Positions 5,427 to 6,112 of a DNA stretch of 6,112 nt are shown here, piece by piece (position 1 is the first letter of the stretch; the number at the start of each line of letters is the position of its first letter). The notes beneath the pieces are model-generated. The model saw nothing but the letters and a program-made list of their open reading frames with translations, ran no database searches and was not told the DNA's origin. Position numbers and translations under genes: made by a program. The stretch comes from Planctomycetota bacterium (GTDB lineage: Bacteria > Planctomycetota > Phycisphaerae > UBA1845 > PWPN01): positions 1 through 6,112 of the forward strand of contig JACQVT010000091.1 in the NCBI GenBank assembly GCA_016209665.1, in the 5' to 3' direction.

Positions 5427-6112
5427 ATGGCGACCGCAGTCACCGACTACAAGATCAAGGACATCAAGCTGGCCGATTTCGGCCGCAAGGAAATCAATAT
5501 CGCCGAGACGGAGATGCCCGGCCTCATGACTGTCCGCGAGGAGTACGCGACCGCCAAGCCTCTGGCCGGGGCCCGGATCACCGGCTCGCTGCACATGACC
5601 ATCCAGACGGCCGTGCTCATCGAGACGCTGGCCGACCTCGGCGCCGAGGTCCGCTGGGCAAGCTGCAACATCTTCTCGACGCAGGACCACGCCGCCGCCG
5701 CCGTCGCCGCCCGCGGCATTCCCGTCTTCGCCTGGAAGGGCGAGACGCTGGAGGAGTACTGGGACTGCACGCTGAAGGCCCTCACCTGGCCGGAGAACGA
5801 CGGTCCCACGCTGATCGTCGACGACGGCGGCGATGCCACCCTGCTCATCCACCGCGGCCGGGCCTTCGAGGCCGAGTACGCCGCCACCGGCAAGCCGCCC
5901 GCCATCTGCCGCGACAACAGGGAGATCGAGGTCGTCGATACCCTCCTCGTCCGGCAGCTCAAGCAGGATGCGCGGTTCTGGCACCGCATCGCCGAGCGCG
6001 TCGTCGGCGTCAGCGAGGAGACCACCACCGGCGTTCACCGCCTCTACCAGATGGAAAAGAGCGGCGAGCTGCTCTTTGCCGCCATCAACGTCAATGACTC
6101 GGTCACCAAGAG
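5427..6112 (+). CDS. ahcY: Adenosylhomocysteinase, N-terminal part (cut by window end)
   Basis: Hydrolyses S-adenosylhomocysteine reversibly to adenosine and homocysteine with bound NAD, clearing the inhibitor left by methyltransferases and feeding the methionine cycle. The visible 228 residues are about half of the enzyme. Family marks: [16 protein letters not shown] (53-68, with His56), signature 1 [16 protein letters not shown] (79-94), [14 protein letters not shown] (131-144, substrate Asp132/133), [16 protein letters not shown] (194-209, Glu198) and INVNDSVTK at the edge, whose Lys228 corresponds to the catalytic lysine (human Lys186). The offset from human numbering grows from 1 to 42 between Asp132 and Glu198, which shows the roughly 40-residue insertion (about 147-182) found in the long bacterial and plant form. 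The NAD-binding domain lies outside the window. AAGGAG upstream fixes the ATG. Its position behind the ArsR-methyltransferase gene suggests joint control by SAH level. Confidence 0.97.
   Translation, partial: MATAVTDYKIKDIKLADFGRKEINIAETEMPGLMTVREEYATAKPLAGARITGSLHMTIQTAVLIETLADLGAEVRWASCNIFSTQDHAAAAVAARGIPVFAWKGETLEEYWDCTLKALTWPENDGPTLIVDDGGDATLLIHRGRAFEAEYAATGKPPAICRDNREIEVVDTLLVRQLKQDARFWHRIAERVVGVSEETTTGVHRLYQMEKSGELLFAAINVNDSVTK

Noticed and set aside
4766..6097. 443-codon plus-strand open frame across the regulator, the intergenic repeat and ahcY
   Set aside because: It overlaps two genes with clear family motifs in other frames. Its translation is Arg/Pro/Gly-rich and includes the repeat-derived GTGILPV peptide.

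Overview
The window is a GC-rich stretch of bacterial chromosome holding four genes: rnpA, a cobalamin-dependent class II ribonucleotide reductase (nrdJ), an ArsR-type regulator fused to a methyltransferase domain, and the first half of ahcY. The organism is probably a planctomycete (Planctomycetota, perhaps Phycisphaerae-like) or a close relative. The main support is an interspersed repeat whose accidental translation contains GTGILPV, which I recall as typical of planctomycete intergenic regions. An rnpA separated from the usual rpmH/rnpA/yidC cluster and the GC-rich coding style fit. This is inference, not a proven assignment.

Left part (1-977): a degenerate 16-bp tandem repeat (7-85) is followed by a TATAAT box lying 8 bases before the rnpA start codon, so the rnpA mRNA may be nearly leaderless. 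After rnpA comes about 440 bp without a convincing gene. It contains an intrinsic terminator that reads on the minus strand (566-609), an AT-richer patch (about 640-780) and two perfect hairpins, one of them just beyond the nrdJ stop codon.

Middle (978-4277): nrdJ fills the minus strand (920 aa, start fixed by a strong Shine-Dalgarno). A near-consensus sigma70-type promoter lies about 210 bp upstream, giving a long, hairpin-rich leader. The spacer of that promoter contains an NrdR-box-like core, and a second such core lies about 135 bp further upstream. No cobalamin riboswitch was recognised. The divergent intergenic region also carries a perfect inverted repeat, CTTGACA-N9-TGTCAAG, whose half-site recurs over the -35 of the opposite promoter.

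Right part (4278-6112): the plus strand encodes the ArsR-methyltransferase fusion and then ahcY, cut by the window end. Together they look like a SAM-cycle unit. AhcY removes S-adenosylhomocysteine (SAH), and the regulator has a DNA-binding domain without metal-site cysteines joined to an intact SAM/SAH-binding fold, so it is a good candidate for a SAH sensor of the SahR type controlling its own promoter and ahcY. Between them sits a planctomycete-type palindromic repeat. ahcY reads open to the window edge without a stop and is a real partial gene.

Nothing here is clearly a new defence or mobile system. The most interesting items are the candidate SAH-sensing regulator with its possible operators, the NrdR-like box within the nrdJ promoter, the possible leaderless rnpA, and a small minus-strand promoter/terminator pair that could bound a short RNA.
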